Shown here in pieces: positions 7,982-15,578 of a DNA stretch of 64,000 nucleotides. The notes under the pieces are model-generated. The model had not been told where the DNA came from, made no database searches, and was given only the letters and a program-made list of their open reading frames with translations. Numbering within the stretch: position 1 is the first letter of the stretch; the number at the start of each line of letters is the position of its first letter. The DNA comes from Imhoffiella purpurea (GTDB taxonomy: Bacteria; Pseudomonadota; Gammaproteobacteria; Chromatiales; Chromatiaceae). The DNA is taken from the NCBI RefSeq assembly GCF_000585215.1, contig NZ_AONC01000014.1, positions 46,120 through 110,119 on the forward strand. The letters are read 5' to 3'. Position numbers and translations under genes: made by a program.

Positions 7982-9706
7982 ATGCGCCGGGAAGATAGGG
8001 CCGAAGGCTCGGCCTCACTCGGTGACCGCCTGCTCGCACTCTTCGGCGAGGTGGGGACGCGCGCCAAGAGGCGGCGTCCCGGGGTCTGGCGGGGTCTGAT
8101 CGGCGGACTGGACGATGGCGGTATCCTCAATCTCTCCCTGGTCGCGCTGCTGTCTGCGGTCTGCGGGACCGCCGTTCTGCTGCTGCTCAATGCCGAGGCG
8201 CGCGAGGTCGAATACCACGGCTATTCGGACCTGATCGCCTTTGGCTTCCTGGCCCTGCTCGTCATCTATCGCTGGTCCCAGAACTACCTGATCCGCGAGG
8301 CGACCCAGGCGATCGAACTCGCCCTGCACGAGCGTCGTCTGTCGACGACCCGAAACGTCCTGCGCCTCTCGCTCGAAGACGTCCAGGCGCTCGGTCTGCG
8401 GAGCGTCATTGATGGGATCGGCGCCCACTACGGAACCCTGTCCCAGACGCTCGTCCCCATCGTCGCCGGCGTCGAGGGCGTCGTCCTCCTGGTGTTCATG
8501 TTTGGATACCTGGTGATCCTCTCGCCGATGGCCGCGGCCCTGACCACCGTCGTGGTCGCCGTGACGGTGATGGGCTTTCTGGCGAGCCGGAGCCGTCTCG
8601 ACGAGGATCTGTCGCTGGCCGTCCGCTCCGAGGAGGCCTTTCGCGACCTGGCCGAAGGGCTGGTGCGGGGCAAGAAGGAACTCCGCCTCAATCCCGACAA
8701 GCGCTCGGCGTTCCAGAACGACATGATCGAGCGCTCCGAGGAACTGGCCATATGCCGCAGCAACGCGGCGGCCCATTTCGCATCCATGCTGGCGACCGGC
8801 AACTCGGCCTCCTATCTGATGGCCGGCGCCGTCGTCTTCGTCCTGCCACTCATCACCGGGGTGGAGCAGACCGATATCTCTCGCATCGTCGTCGCGGTCA
8901 TCTTCCTGCTGGGGCCGATCAGCAGCGTCGTCCAGACCTTTCAGCAGGTCACCACGGCGCGCTTCGCGCTCGCCGAGATCGGTGCCTTCCAGGACCGGGT
9001 CGAGGCGCTCGCCGATCGGCACGACTCCGATCGCTCCAATGGCCGCGTTCCCGCCTTCCAGGAGCTGAGGCTCGAATCCCTGTCCTATTCGCATGCCGGC
9101 GAGAACGGTTTTTCGATCCGCGACATCGATCTGCAATTGCAAAAGGGCGAGATCCTCTTCGTGACCGGCGGCAACGGCTCCGGAAAGACGACGCTGCTGC
9201 GGATCATCACGGGTCTCTATCCGCGTCACGAGGGCGCCATGCGGCTCAATGGCGAACGTCTGGCGCACTATCCCCCGCAGTCCTACCGCAATCTCTTCGC
9301 GAGCGTCTTCTCCGATTTCCATGTCTTCCAGCATCCCTATGGCCTGGACGATGCCGGTCTCGAACGCCTGGAGCAGTGGCTGGTCGAGTTCGACATTCGG
9401 CACAAGCTCGGCGACGATCTCGGCTTCATCGACGCCAATGCGCTCTCGACCGGCCAGAAGAAACGCGTGGGGCTGGCCCTGGCGCTCGCCGAGCAGCGCC
9501 AGATCCTGGTGCTCGACGAATGGGCGGCGGATCAGGATCCCGCGACACGCCGACGCTTCTATCATGAGATCCTGCCACGTCTGAAGGCGGAAGGTCTGAC
9601 GATACTGGCGGTCACGCACGACGACAGCTATTTCGACTGCTGCGACCGCCGACTGCACATGGCCGAAGGACGCATCACCGAGGACGGCGAAGCATGGCGA
9701 CAGTGA
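7982..9706 (+). CDS. Cyclic-peptide-type ABC exporter (PvdE/SyrD-like half transporter)
   Basis: A 574-aa fusion of a six-helix membrane domain (about residues 45-330) and an ATPase domain (about 355-570). Walker A is GGNGSGKTT, the signature is LSTGQKKR (the variant seen in the cyclic peptide exporter family instead of LSGGQ), Walker B is ILVLDEWAA, and the switch histidine is in VTHDD. PvdE, SyrD and relatives export non-ribosomal lipopeptides or siderophore precursors across the inner membrane. It lies next to an NRPS operon with a type II thioesterase, so it is the likely exporter of that product. The start is uncertain because no clear ribosome site precedes 7982. The 3' end overlaps the SPFH gene by 13 bp. 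Confidence 0.88.
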   Translation: MRREDRAEGSASLGDRLLALFGEVGTRAKRRRPGVWRGLIGGLDDGGILNLSLVALLSAVCGTAVLLLLNAEAREVEYHGYSDLIAFGFLALLVIYRWSQNYLIREATQAIELALHERRLSTTRNVLRLSLEDVQALGLRSVIDGIGAHYGTLSQTLVPIVAGVEGVVLLVFMFGYLVILSPMAAALTTVVVAVTVMGFLASRSRLDEDLSLAVRSEEAFRDLAEGLVRGKKELRLNPDKRSAFQNDMIERSEELAICRSNAAAHFASMLATGNSASYLMAGAVVFVLPLITGVEQTDISRIVVAVIFLLGPISSVVQTFQQVTTARFALAEIGAFQDRVEALADRHDSDRSNGRVPAFQELRLESLSYSHAGENGFSIRDIDLQLQKGEILFVTGGNGSGKTTLLRIITGLYPRHEGAMRLNGERLAHYPPQSYRNLFASVFSDFHVFQHPYGLDDAGLERLEQWLVEFDIRHKLGDDLGFIDANALSTGQKKRVGLALALAEQRQILVLDEWAADQDPATRRRFYHEILPRLKAEGLTILAVTHDDSYFDCCDRRLHMAEGRITEDGEAWRQ

Positions 9707-10833
9707 GCAAGCGAAGACGACGTCTGACCAACGGGATGGCCTTTGCCGTCCTGGTCATGGTCTTCGCCGTCATCATCCTCTGGAATCGGATGGTCTTCAC
9801 GACGCCGGTCGGACACGCGAGCATCGTCTGGCACCGTCTGTTCTGGGGGGGCGAGCGCCGATCGCTCGGCCCCATGTCCGAAGGTCTGCACATCATCCTG
9901 CCTTGGGACAAGTTCTACACCTATGACGTCAGGCTGCAGTCGAGCGACCAGGCCTACGAGGTGGTGTCGCGCGACGGCCTGCATCTGGAGATCACCCTGA
10001 CCTTCCGCTGGCGCGCGCAACGGGCCGGGATCGTCGAGCTCAACGAGAACATCGGACCGAACTATCTGAACACGCTCCTGATTCCCGTCGTCGGATCGGT
10101 GGCCCGGGAGGTCATCGCGCGGCACGACGCGGACAAGCTGTTCAGCGTCGAGCGCGGCTCGGTTCAGGACGAGATCTACCGGGATATCGTGTCTCAGAAC
10201 CATCCGAACGGGATCGGATCGCACCGGGCGACCGAGGCCGACGACGACAACCTCATCAATCTCGAGGATGTCCTGATCAAGCGCGTCAAGCTGCCGCCTC
10301 AGTTGCGTGCCGCGATCGAGCAGAAGCTCGAACAGGCACAGAAGGTCCAGGAATATGCCTTTCGCGCCAAGCGCGAAAAGTACGAGAGCGACCGCAAGGC
10401 CATCGAGGCCCAGGGTATCCGTCGCTTCCAGGAGATCGTCACGCCGGCCATCTCCGAGAGCTATCTGCGCTGGAGGGGGATCGAGGCGACGCTCAAGCTG
10501 GCCGAGTCCAAGAACACCAAGGTGGTGGTCATCGGCAACTCGGCGAACGGTCTGCCCCTGATTCTCGACACCAGGACCGAACTCCCAGCGGAGATGGCGT
10601 CAGTTCCGGCGGCGGTTCCCGATGTCTTCGATGGGAAGATCCCGGATCCGTCCCTGCCGGAGACGCGAGAGACCCCAGATCCCAGCCAGCCGGTCTCGAA
10701 TCCCGATGGTTCCGATCTCGAGACCGGGAATCCTCCGGCCACTCCCACGGAGCCGGCGGATCGGACCGGTGATATTCCGTCCCAGAAGAGCCCGCCGACT
10801 CAATCCCGAGGTGTACCGATCGAGCAGCCATGA
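9694..10833 (+). CDS. SPFH/band-7 (prohibitin-like) membrane protein
   Basis: A 379-aa protein with one N-terminal transmembrane helix (about residues 14-31), an SPFH/band-7 domain (about 36-240), a charged coiled-coil stretch (about 215-255), and a disordered proline-rich tail from about 300 to the end. SPFH proteins build large oligomeric membrane scaffolds; HflK/HflC and prohibitins are relatives. It overlaps the ABC exporter by 13 bp and the thioesterase by 4 bp (ATGA), so the three are almost certainly translated together. A scaffold that organises or protects the membrane exporter is plausible. Such a partner is unusual in lipopeptide clusters. Confidence 0.8.
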   Translation: MATVSKRRRRLTNGMAFAVLVMVFAVIILWNRMVFTTPVGHASIVWHRLFWGGERRSLGPMSEGLHIILPWDKFYTYDVRLQSSDQAYEVVSRDGLHLEITLTFRWRAQRAGIVELNENIGPNYLNTLLIPVVGSVAREVIARHDADKLFSVERGSVQDEIYRDIVSQNHPNGIGSHRATEADDDNLINLEDVLIKRVKLPPQLRAAIEQKLEQAQKVQEYAFRAKREKYESDRKAIEAQGIRRFQEIVTPAISESYLRWRGIEATLKLAESKNTKVVVIGNSANGLPLILDTRTELPAEMASVPAAVPDVFDGKIPDPSLPETRETPDPSQPVSNPDGSDLETGNPPATPTEPADRTGDIPSQKSPPTQSRGVPIEQP

Positions 10834-11561
10834 TCGACTTGATTTGTCTGCCCTATGCCGGAGGGGGCGCCAATGTGTTCCGGCCCTGGGAGAAGGAGGC
10901 CTCCCGGATGGGTGTCCGTATGCATGCCGTCTGTCCCCCGGGACGCGAGACGCGATTCAACGAGACACCGTTTCGTGAGATGGATCCCATGCTCGACTGG
11001 CTCGAGGCGACCCTGCCGGACGCGCTGCGACGCCCCTACGCCCTGTTCGGACATTCGCTCGGCGGATGCGTCGCCTACGCGCTCGCGCGGCGCCGTTTCC
11101 TGGAGGGCCGATCCCTGCCGGTCTGTCTCTTCGTCTCGGCCACCTTGCCCGCGTGGCGCGAACGCCCCCATCCATTGCACCGCCTCGACGAGGCCGGCAT
11201 GCGCGAGCAACTGCGGACCTACGATCCGCACCGATTCCCCTTCGACCAGCATCCCGAACTCTGGGAGACCTTCCTGCCGGTGCTGAGGGCGGATTTCCGT
11301 TTGGTCGAAACCTATTCGCCTCCCGAGGAGGGCAGAACCCTGCCCGTGCCACTGGTGGTCCTGTCCGGCTGCCAGGATCCGATCGCGAGCCCCTCGGCGA
11401 TGAGCGAATGGCGGCAGGCTACGGATGCGAGCTTCGATCAGATCCTGATCGACGATGGGCATTTCTTCATACGCGACAAGCCGCTGGCCGTGCTTAACGC
11501 CGTCGAGAAAGGTATGCGCAAGGTGCTGGATGGATCGGCGGTCGTCGCGAAAGCCCTGTGA
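10830..11561 (+). CDS. Type II thioesterase (GrsT-like)
   Basis: A 243-aa alpha/beta hydrolase. The nucleophile Ser is in GHSLGG, the late aspartate is probably in SGCQDP, and the catalytic His is in DDGHFF. The N-terminus (LICLPYAGGGANVFRPW) is typical of GrsT/SrfAD-type external thioesterases, which clear misprimed or stalled carrier domains of NRPS and PKS enzymes. It overlaps the SPFH gene by 4 bp. The megasynthase genes are on the other strand about 4 kb away, past the cassette island. This supports treating 7126-11561 as the plus-strand accessory half of one biosynthetic locus. Confidence 0.88.
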   Translation: MIDLICLPYAGGGANVFRPWEKEASRMGVRMHAVCPPGRETRFNETPFREMDPMLDWLEATLPDALRRPYALFGHSLGGCVAYALARRRFLEGRSLPVCLFVSATLPAWRERPHPLHRLDEAGMREQLRTYDPHRFPFDQHPELWETFLPVLRADFRLVETYSPPEEGRTLPVPLVVLSGCQDPIASPSAMSEWRQATDASFDQILIDDGHFFIRDKPLAVLNAVEKGMRKVLDGSAVVAKAL

Positions 11562-11592
11562 AACACACCGATTCATTGAGGGCCGACGCCTG

Positions 11593-11694
11593 ATGAATGG
11601 TAAACGAGTAAAGCTGAGAGACGACCTGCACGGCTCGGTGGTGGAGTATTGTCCGTTGGAATCCGGACTCGCCTGGACAGTGGACGGTGCATAG
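11593..11694 (+). CDS. Very small ORF, hypothetical
   Basis: A 33-aa frame begins at 11593 (MNGKRVKLRDDLHG) and ends WTVDGA. Codon usage looks protein-like, and it could be the leftover start of a longer gene. No family recognised and no clear ribosome site, so it may be meaningless. Confidence 0.2.
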   Translation: MNGKRVKLRDDLHGSVVEYCPLESGLAWTVDGA

Positions 11695-11773
11695 GTCACG
11701 ATCTGCATAGACTGCGCGGGTAATTTTCCGCAATAGGGTTTCTTCGAAATTCGACGAAAGCTAGGGCGGGAGG

Positions 11774-11801
11774 GGGCGGGCAGATATCCGCCCTTCTGTT
11801 T
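11774..11801 (+). terminator. Probable rho-independent terminator after the accessory operon
   Basis: GGGCGG (11774-11779) pairs with CCGCCC (11788-11793) around an eight-base loop and is followed by TTCTGTTT. It lies downstream of the thioesterase gene and before the AT-rich cassette island, a sensible end for the plus-strand operon. Confidence 0.6.
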
Positions 11802-11876
11802 GTCACAGTGTCGGAAGCAGGATAAACGGAAGATATGATGCTACGTGAGGGTATGTGCGTCATACGTCTCACAAAA

Positions 11877-11911
11877 CGTGTTAATTTACACGGAAACGGT
11901 ATAATCAATTG
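11877..11911 (+). promoter_or_regulatory. Candidate promoter reading into the cassette array
   Basis: A perfect TATAAT lies at 11900-11905, about 40 bases before the TIR start codon. No good -35 hexamer sits at the right distance; instead a small hairpin (CGTGT, six bases, ACACG) occupies 11877-11892. The position just outside the first cassette border matches that of an integron outward promoter, but the missing -35 keeps this tentative. Confidence 0.4.
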
Positions 11912-11942
11912 TTGGCTTTGGGAAACACACTTACCGGGAAAC

Positions 11943-12878
11943 ATGGCCACGAAACCGCTTGAGGCTTACCAATACGACGTCTGCTTATCCTTCGCCGGAG
12001 AGGATCGGGAATATGTGTCCGCAGTTGCGCAACGCCTCCAAGCGAGCGACGCACGTATCTTCTACGATGAATATGAGGAAGTTGATCTTTGGGGAAAAGA
12101 TTTGTACGAGCACTTAGATCACATCTACAAGGATTCCGCTCGGTTTTGCGTAATGTTCGTATCGAAGCACTACGCGGCAAAATTGTGGACCAATCACGAG
12201 CGAAAAAGCGCTCAAGAAAGAGCATTCAAAGAAAACTCCGAGTATATTTTGCCCGCCCGTTTCGATGACACCGCAATACCTGGTCTTCGTGACACGGTCG
12301 GATACATAGATCTGCGCCGTAAAGTGCCTGAAGAGTTCGCGCAACTCGTCCTCGACAAAATTAAACGCACTCGTTTGGCTAATTCCGTTCTCAAGCTCCA
12401 AACGGGATTACCCATCAAGACGCACCGCGACACTCAACTCGGGTATGAGATATCTTTCCTCAGCAACTGGGAACCCGCCGATGGACCAGGCGAATCAACG
12501 CTATTTCTGAAGCGCAAAGGGAAAGAACAGCTTTCAGTGATGCACGTTAACGTTGCCAACTTCACCGGCGATACAGATGAATTTTTCAGGCAAATGAAGG
12601 AAACACCTGCTGCCTACTTCGAGAAGTTCCAGACACGCTTTCCCGACGCGGAAGTGATTGAACACGGTGACACTTACCTAGGCTCGTTTCCTGGATACTA
12701 TTTATTCGTCTCCTACAGTATATCGAACTTGGATATCAGCGTTGATTTCGTTGCTTTCCAGGTTTTTGGCATTCACAACGGCCGCATTTACTTGATCACT
12801 TGCGAAATTTGGGCGAAGGATTTCCAGGAAGTATTCACTGAATGTCGCGCCATGATTGCGACCTTTAACTACCGATAA
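11943..12878 (+). CDS. TIR-domain protein with an extra C-terminal domain
   Basis: A 311-aa protein. Residues 5-145 form a TIR domain: YDVCLSFAGEDREYV (first strand and box), then DLWGKDLYEHLDHIY, and WTNHERKSAQERA, which carries the glutamate expected for NAD-cleaving bacterial TIRs. The second half (about 155-311) is a beta-rich domain I cannot name; its aromatic pattern recalls PsbP-like folds. Bacterial TIR proteins often act in anti-phage immunity by consuming NAD+ or making cyclic-ADP-ribose signals. The start at 11943 is chosen because the family begins there; the frame is open to 11835. It is the first gene of a cassette array and reads from the candidate promoter at 11900. Confidence 0.85.
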   Translation: MATKPLEAYQYDVCLSFAGEDREYVSAVAQRLQASDARIFYDEYEEVDLWGKDLYEHLDHIYKDSARFCVMFVSKHYAAKLWTNHERKSAQERAFKENSEYILPARFDDTAIPGLRDTVGYIDLRRKVPEEFAQLVLDKIKRTRLANSVLKLQTGLPIKTHRDTQLGYEISFLSNWEPADGPGESTLFLKRKGKEQLSVMHVNVANFTGDTDEFFRQMKETPAAYFEKFQTRFPDAEVIEHGDTYLGSFPGYYLFVSYSISNLDISVDFVAFQVFGIHNGRIYLITCEIWAKDFQEVFTECRAMIATFNYR

Positions 12879-12879
12879 A

Positions 12880-12987
12880 AGCCAACAAGCGGCTCAGCTC
12901 GACCCAAAACTGCGTGCGATTTCTGCGCGAGACTTCAAGCTCTGGCGGGGCGCAGGTTTGGATCGGGCTATAGCCTCAACGTTGGCA
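12880..12987 (+). other. attC-like recombination site 1
   Basis: Left core AGCCAAC (12880-12886) and right core GTTGGCA (12981-12987) border a 108-bp imperfect palindrome. Inside, AGCGGCTCAGCTCGA (from 12888) pairs imperfectly with TCGGGCTATAGCC (12962-12974). A deeper stem pairs CCAAAACTGCG with GCGCAGGTTTGG. Imperfect arms with extra bases, and a position directly after a stop codon (12878), are hallmarks of integron attC sites. Confidence 0.65.
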
Positions 12988-13018
12988 CCAGAAATGCCGC
13001 AGCGCAGAACAATTAACA

Positions 13019-13630
13019 ATGATTTCACAAGATATCCTGGATTGTTTTAGAGCAGTGAGCGGTTTATTTGTGATCATCGGAGGGAGCATTGCTGTTGCTA
13101 CATTACGTTATAATTCCAAGACTAATCGATCAAAGTTTATTTTTGACTTGACTGACTCATTCATAAAGGATCCTTTAACACGAAAATTCTGGTACAGGCT
13201 GGACTACGAAGATTGGAAATTCGATTTGCACAGTTTCCGGCACTCGGAAGAAGAACAACAAATCGATGCTCTGCTTTATCGTTTTTCTGTCGCTGGTCAA
13301 TTGCTAAAAAACCGATCCCTTTCGCACGAAGACTTGAGAAATGTTTATCCAATTGCTCGACAGTTCTTCGCAAATATTGAAATTCGGAAATATCTAAAAT
13401 TCAACATGATCGATTTTTGGCGAGTGGCAGGGCATACTGATTTTCAATGGCCAGACGCCATGTATCTATACAGAAAACAGACGATGTATCACGTTCGACA
13501 ACGATTAGCTAATCCCGAAGAATTGGATGACTGCAAAAGATTTATTTCCGAGCTTAAAAGAATTCCGTATGAAAGAGAACTGCGCAGGTCGGTTGCGGAA
13601 AGTATTGGATACGACCGCGATCTTGACTAA
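13019..13630 (+). CDS. Membrane-anchored DUF4760-like protein
   Basis: A 203-aa protein with one N-terminal transmembrane helix (about residues 9-28, SGLFVIIGGSIAVATL). A helical cytoplasmic domain follows, rich in Phe, Tyr, Arg and Glu, including motifs such as RRSV and FWRVAG. Size, topology and pattern resemble DUF4760-type proteins, whose function is not known. It occupies the second cassette, between two attC-like sites, with its stop codon two bases before attC site 2. AT-rich codon use differs from the surrounding genome, indicating recent transfer. Confidence 0.65.
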   Translation: MISQDILDCFRAVSGLFVIIGGSIAVATLRYNSKTNRSKFIFDLTDSFIKDPLTRKFWYRLDYEDWKFDLHSFRHSEEEQQIDALLYRFSVAGQLLKNRSLSHEDLRNVYPIARQFFANIEIRKYLKFNMIDFWRVAGHTDFQWPDAMYLYRKQTMYHVRQRLANPEELDDCKRFISELKRIPYERELRRSVAESIGYDRDLD

Positions 13631-13632
13631 TG

Positions 13633-13704
13633 CGCCAACAAAGCGCTCCAGCCGATCACTCAACGTATGTACGGTTTCTCGTCGGCTGAGCTTGGTCGTT
13701 ATCC
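13633..13704 (+). other. attC-like recombination site 2
   Basis: Left core CGCCAAC (13633-13639) and right core GTTATCC (13698-13704) enclose 72 bp. AGCGCTCCAGCCGA (from 13642) pairs with TCGGCTGAGCTT (13682-13693) with one unpaired base, the extrahelical feature typical of attC. The left core complements the start of its own cassette (TTGGCA at 12982) except for one G-T position. Confidence 0.7.
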
Positions 13705-13735
13705 CAATCAAAACTCAAGCTTAAGAGGAAATAAG

Positions 13736-14957
13736 ATGATAAGTGCTGATACATTACTTGGCCCTCTGCTTAAGAATGTGGATCGCGAATACAAAAGGCT
13801 TCTCACTGATCTCTCAGTTGAATGGGGGGGGAGAATTCGAACGGACAATTAAAGCTGCAAATAAGAAGGAAAAACCAAACGAGCAAAAGACAATTCTCAG
13901 GGACGTGGGTAACTTTCTTGCTAAACACATACGCAGAGACAAGTTTTATGAAGAGGATGATCTCATGGATGGGTTGGCGCTCTTGCAATCCCTAAAAGAT
14001 AGTCGCAAAGCAAAAGGTTTTGGTGAAGATAACCCTCCTAATGAGGAGCATCCCTCGATTCTTGCTCTTGAGGCGCAATTCCTTATTTTGCAATGGCGTT
14101 ATAGCGAAGCAGCAGAACTGCTGTCGAAAGCAGTCGAATACGGAAAAGCCAAAAAATATAAGAACCAATATCCTGTTGTGGCCAATTTATTCAGTTTGTG
14201 TTTTTGTTTATCCCAAATCGAATCTTACTTTGAAGAGGCATTAGAGCGAGCCAAAAAATGTCGAGAATATTCAGAGGAGGTAGCGGCTCAATCCGACTGG
14301 CGCTTAAATTATCAGGAAAAAACGCTGGCACCAGTCCGTGAAATGGACCCAAGAGTATTTGGTCGATTAAGCGAGCTTGATGTACGGGTGCATAGTAAGG
14401 AATGGATCGTTGGTGGAAAAATTGAGGGTAGATTTCAAACTCTTTGGGAAAACGCAGTAGCCGAGTTTGATTTCCCTAAAGCATGGCGTACTGACATCAA
14501 GGTCATGATGCTGTCTGACGATGATTGGGCAACAAAGGTACCTGGCTATGCTCTAGATGTTGGAAAGGGTGCTTATATTGAATTGGGCGGAAACGTTGCA
14601 AGTAGAATTATTAGACATATTCGATCCAACTATGGAGGGTTCGACATCGATTTTGGGCTGGTCGCGAAACCCTTGCTAATCCTACTCTGCGTTGGGATGC
14701 TTCAGCAGTATGGCACTGCGGTAAGTAATCTTTCTGTTGCAGAAGCGTTAGAGCAACAAGAAATAGAAATTGTTTTTAGTCAAAGTCTGAACGGGATCGA
14801 ATTCAGTGAAGTTCGTGGCGCTATTCGCAATGAATTGGAACCGGAGTTCTTGGAAAGGTCGATAGATGACGTTGCGCGAGTAGCAGCATATGAACTGGAT
14901 GCGCCAGTTAATCTCGCTTATGTTTCATCAGGCGACCAAACTACAGAGTTAATATAA
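13736..14957 (+). pseudogene. Unrecognised cassette gene interrupted by a frameshift at a run of eight G
   Basis: The ATG at 13736 has a strong AGAGGA ribosome site but reads only to a stop at 13850-13852. A second frame continues to 14957. They join smoothly at the G run 13824-13831: with seven G instead of eight, the protein reads through (EWGGEFERTIK) into a product of about 406 aa. The long part is helical and TPR-like between about 110 and 210, with a more globular C-terminal half. No family recognised. The G run may be a phase-variation switch, a programmed slip, a real mutation or a sequencing error. It is the third cassette gene and has no attC after it. Confidence 0.6.
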
Positions 14958-15091
14958 GCCTCGTCCCAGGCGAATGCCGAGGTCACCAGACGGCATCGGC
15001 CCGCTGAAGCCAGCTCGAAGAGCAGCAGCGCAGGGCTGCCATCGCGGTAGGCTGCGCTGAACAGGATGTTGGCGTCGAGGAACAACCGCAA
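14918..15091 (-). pseudogene. PIN-domain toxin, truncated N-terminal fragment
   Basis: Reading from TTG at 15091, the frame gives LFLDANILFSAAYRDGSP and continues PIN-like to SAFAWDEA near 14960. It then runs into the antisense of cassette gene 3 and stops at 14918. The first catalytic aspartate (LDAN) is present; the rest of the domain (normally about 140 aa) is missing. It directly follows the AbrB-type antitoxin gene (stop 15093), as expected for a toxin-antitoxin pair. The break near 14958 marks the right border of the cassette island. Confidence 0.7.
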
Positions 15092-15092
15092 A

Positions 15093-15344
15093 TCAATCGC
15101 CCCGATCTAGAGAGGCGCGGATCCGCACCTGCAGCTCGTTGGGGACCGAATTCTCTCGCTCGAACTCTTCGACACGCTCCCCGGAGTAGATCTCGATGGG
15201 GTAGACCGCCGCCGGCCGCAGCAGGATCGCGCCCTCTGGTGTCGTCTCAACCAGCAGGGGGGCATCCCGGGTCAGGCCAACCGAGCGAAGAATCGCCTGC
15301 GGAATGGTCACTTGGCCCTTCGCTCCGAGCTTCACCAGTTCCAT
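15093..15344 (-). CDS. AbrB/MazE-type antitoxin
   Basis: An 83-aa protein with the swapped-hairpin SpoVT-AbrB DNA-binding fold at the N-terminus (LVKLGAKGQVTIPQAILRSV) and an acidic C-terminal tail that would bind the toxin. Such antitoxins repress their own promoter and neutralise a PIN or MazF-type ribonuclease. The paired toxin gene downstream is truncated by the island junction, so this is an orphan antitoxin, perhaps kept as a regulator. Its promoter should lie in 15345-15440. Confidence 0.8.
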   Translation of the reverse strand: MELVKLGAKGQVTIPQAILRSVGLTRDAPLLVETTPEGAILLRPAAVYPIEIYSGERVEEFERENSVPNELQVRIRASLDRGD

Positions 15345-15444
15345 GCTCGATACCTATGCAAATTAAACCCTTAGCTTGCAGATTAGGCCAAAGTCCGGCT
15401 TTTCGGAATCCGGCTGACGCACATGGCGGACGGCCGCCTCGAAA

Positions 15445-15540
15445 GATGAAACGGGCGGTAGGTTGGGCCGACGAAAGGAGGCCCAACGTGTGACGTCTTG
15501 TTGGGCCTCGTACCTCGGCCCAACCTACGAGTCGGCCGTT
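15445..15540. repeat. Nested palindromic repeat element
   Basis: GTAGGTTGGGCC (15458-15469) faces GGCCCAACCTAC (15517-15528), and inside it GAGGCCCAAC (15478-15487) faces GTTGGGCCTC (15500-15509). Both are perfect. Outer bases (TGAAACGG and CCGTTTCA-like) extend the symmetry. The GTAGGTTGGGC motif is familiar as a high-copy intergenic repeat in many bacteria. It lies just downstream of the last NRPS gene and may serve as a transcription stop. Confidence 0.7.
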
Positions 15541-15578
15541 TCACGGTAAGGATTGATCGATCGGTGCTTCTGATCCCG

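Larger units (their letters stand above)
11912..14957 (+). mobile_element. Integron-like cassette array without integrase (three cassettes)
   Basis: The segment is clearly more AT-rich than its surroundings and holds three same-strand genes separated by two attC-like sites. Cassette 1 starts at 11912 right after a G (core GTTGGCT). The left core of the attC that follows its gene, AGCCAAC at 12880, is the exact complement of that start. This is the bookkeeping expected when a circular cassette has been integrated. Cassette 2 runs from 12982 to 13698 and cassette 3 from 13699. The third cassette has no attC after its stop; it runs straight into a truncated toxin gene, so the right end has been deleted. 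No integron integrase is in the window. Confidence 0.65.

Noticed and set aside
8015..9658. 547-aa minus-strand frame opposite the ABC exporter
   Set aside because: The plus strand encodes a full transporter with all ATPase motifs; the antisense frame has no recognisable features.
11846..11876. Imperfect hairpin upstream of the TIR cassette as an attI or third attC
   Set aside because: The arms (GTGAG..TATG and CATA..CTCAC) are symmetric but lack RYYYAAC/GTTRRRY cores, so it does not look like an integron site.
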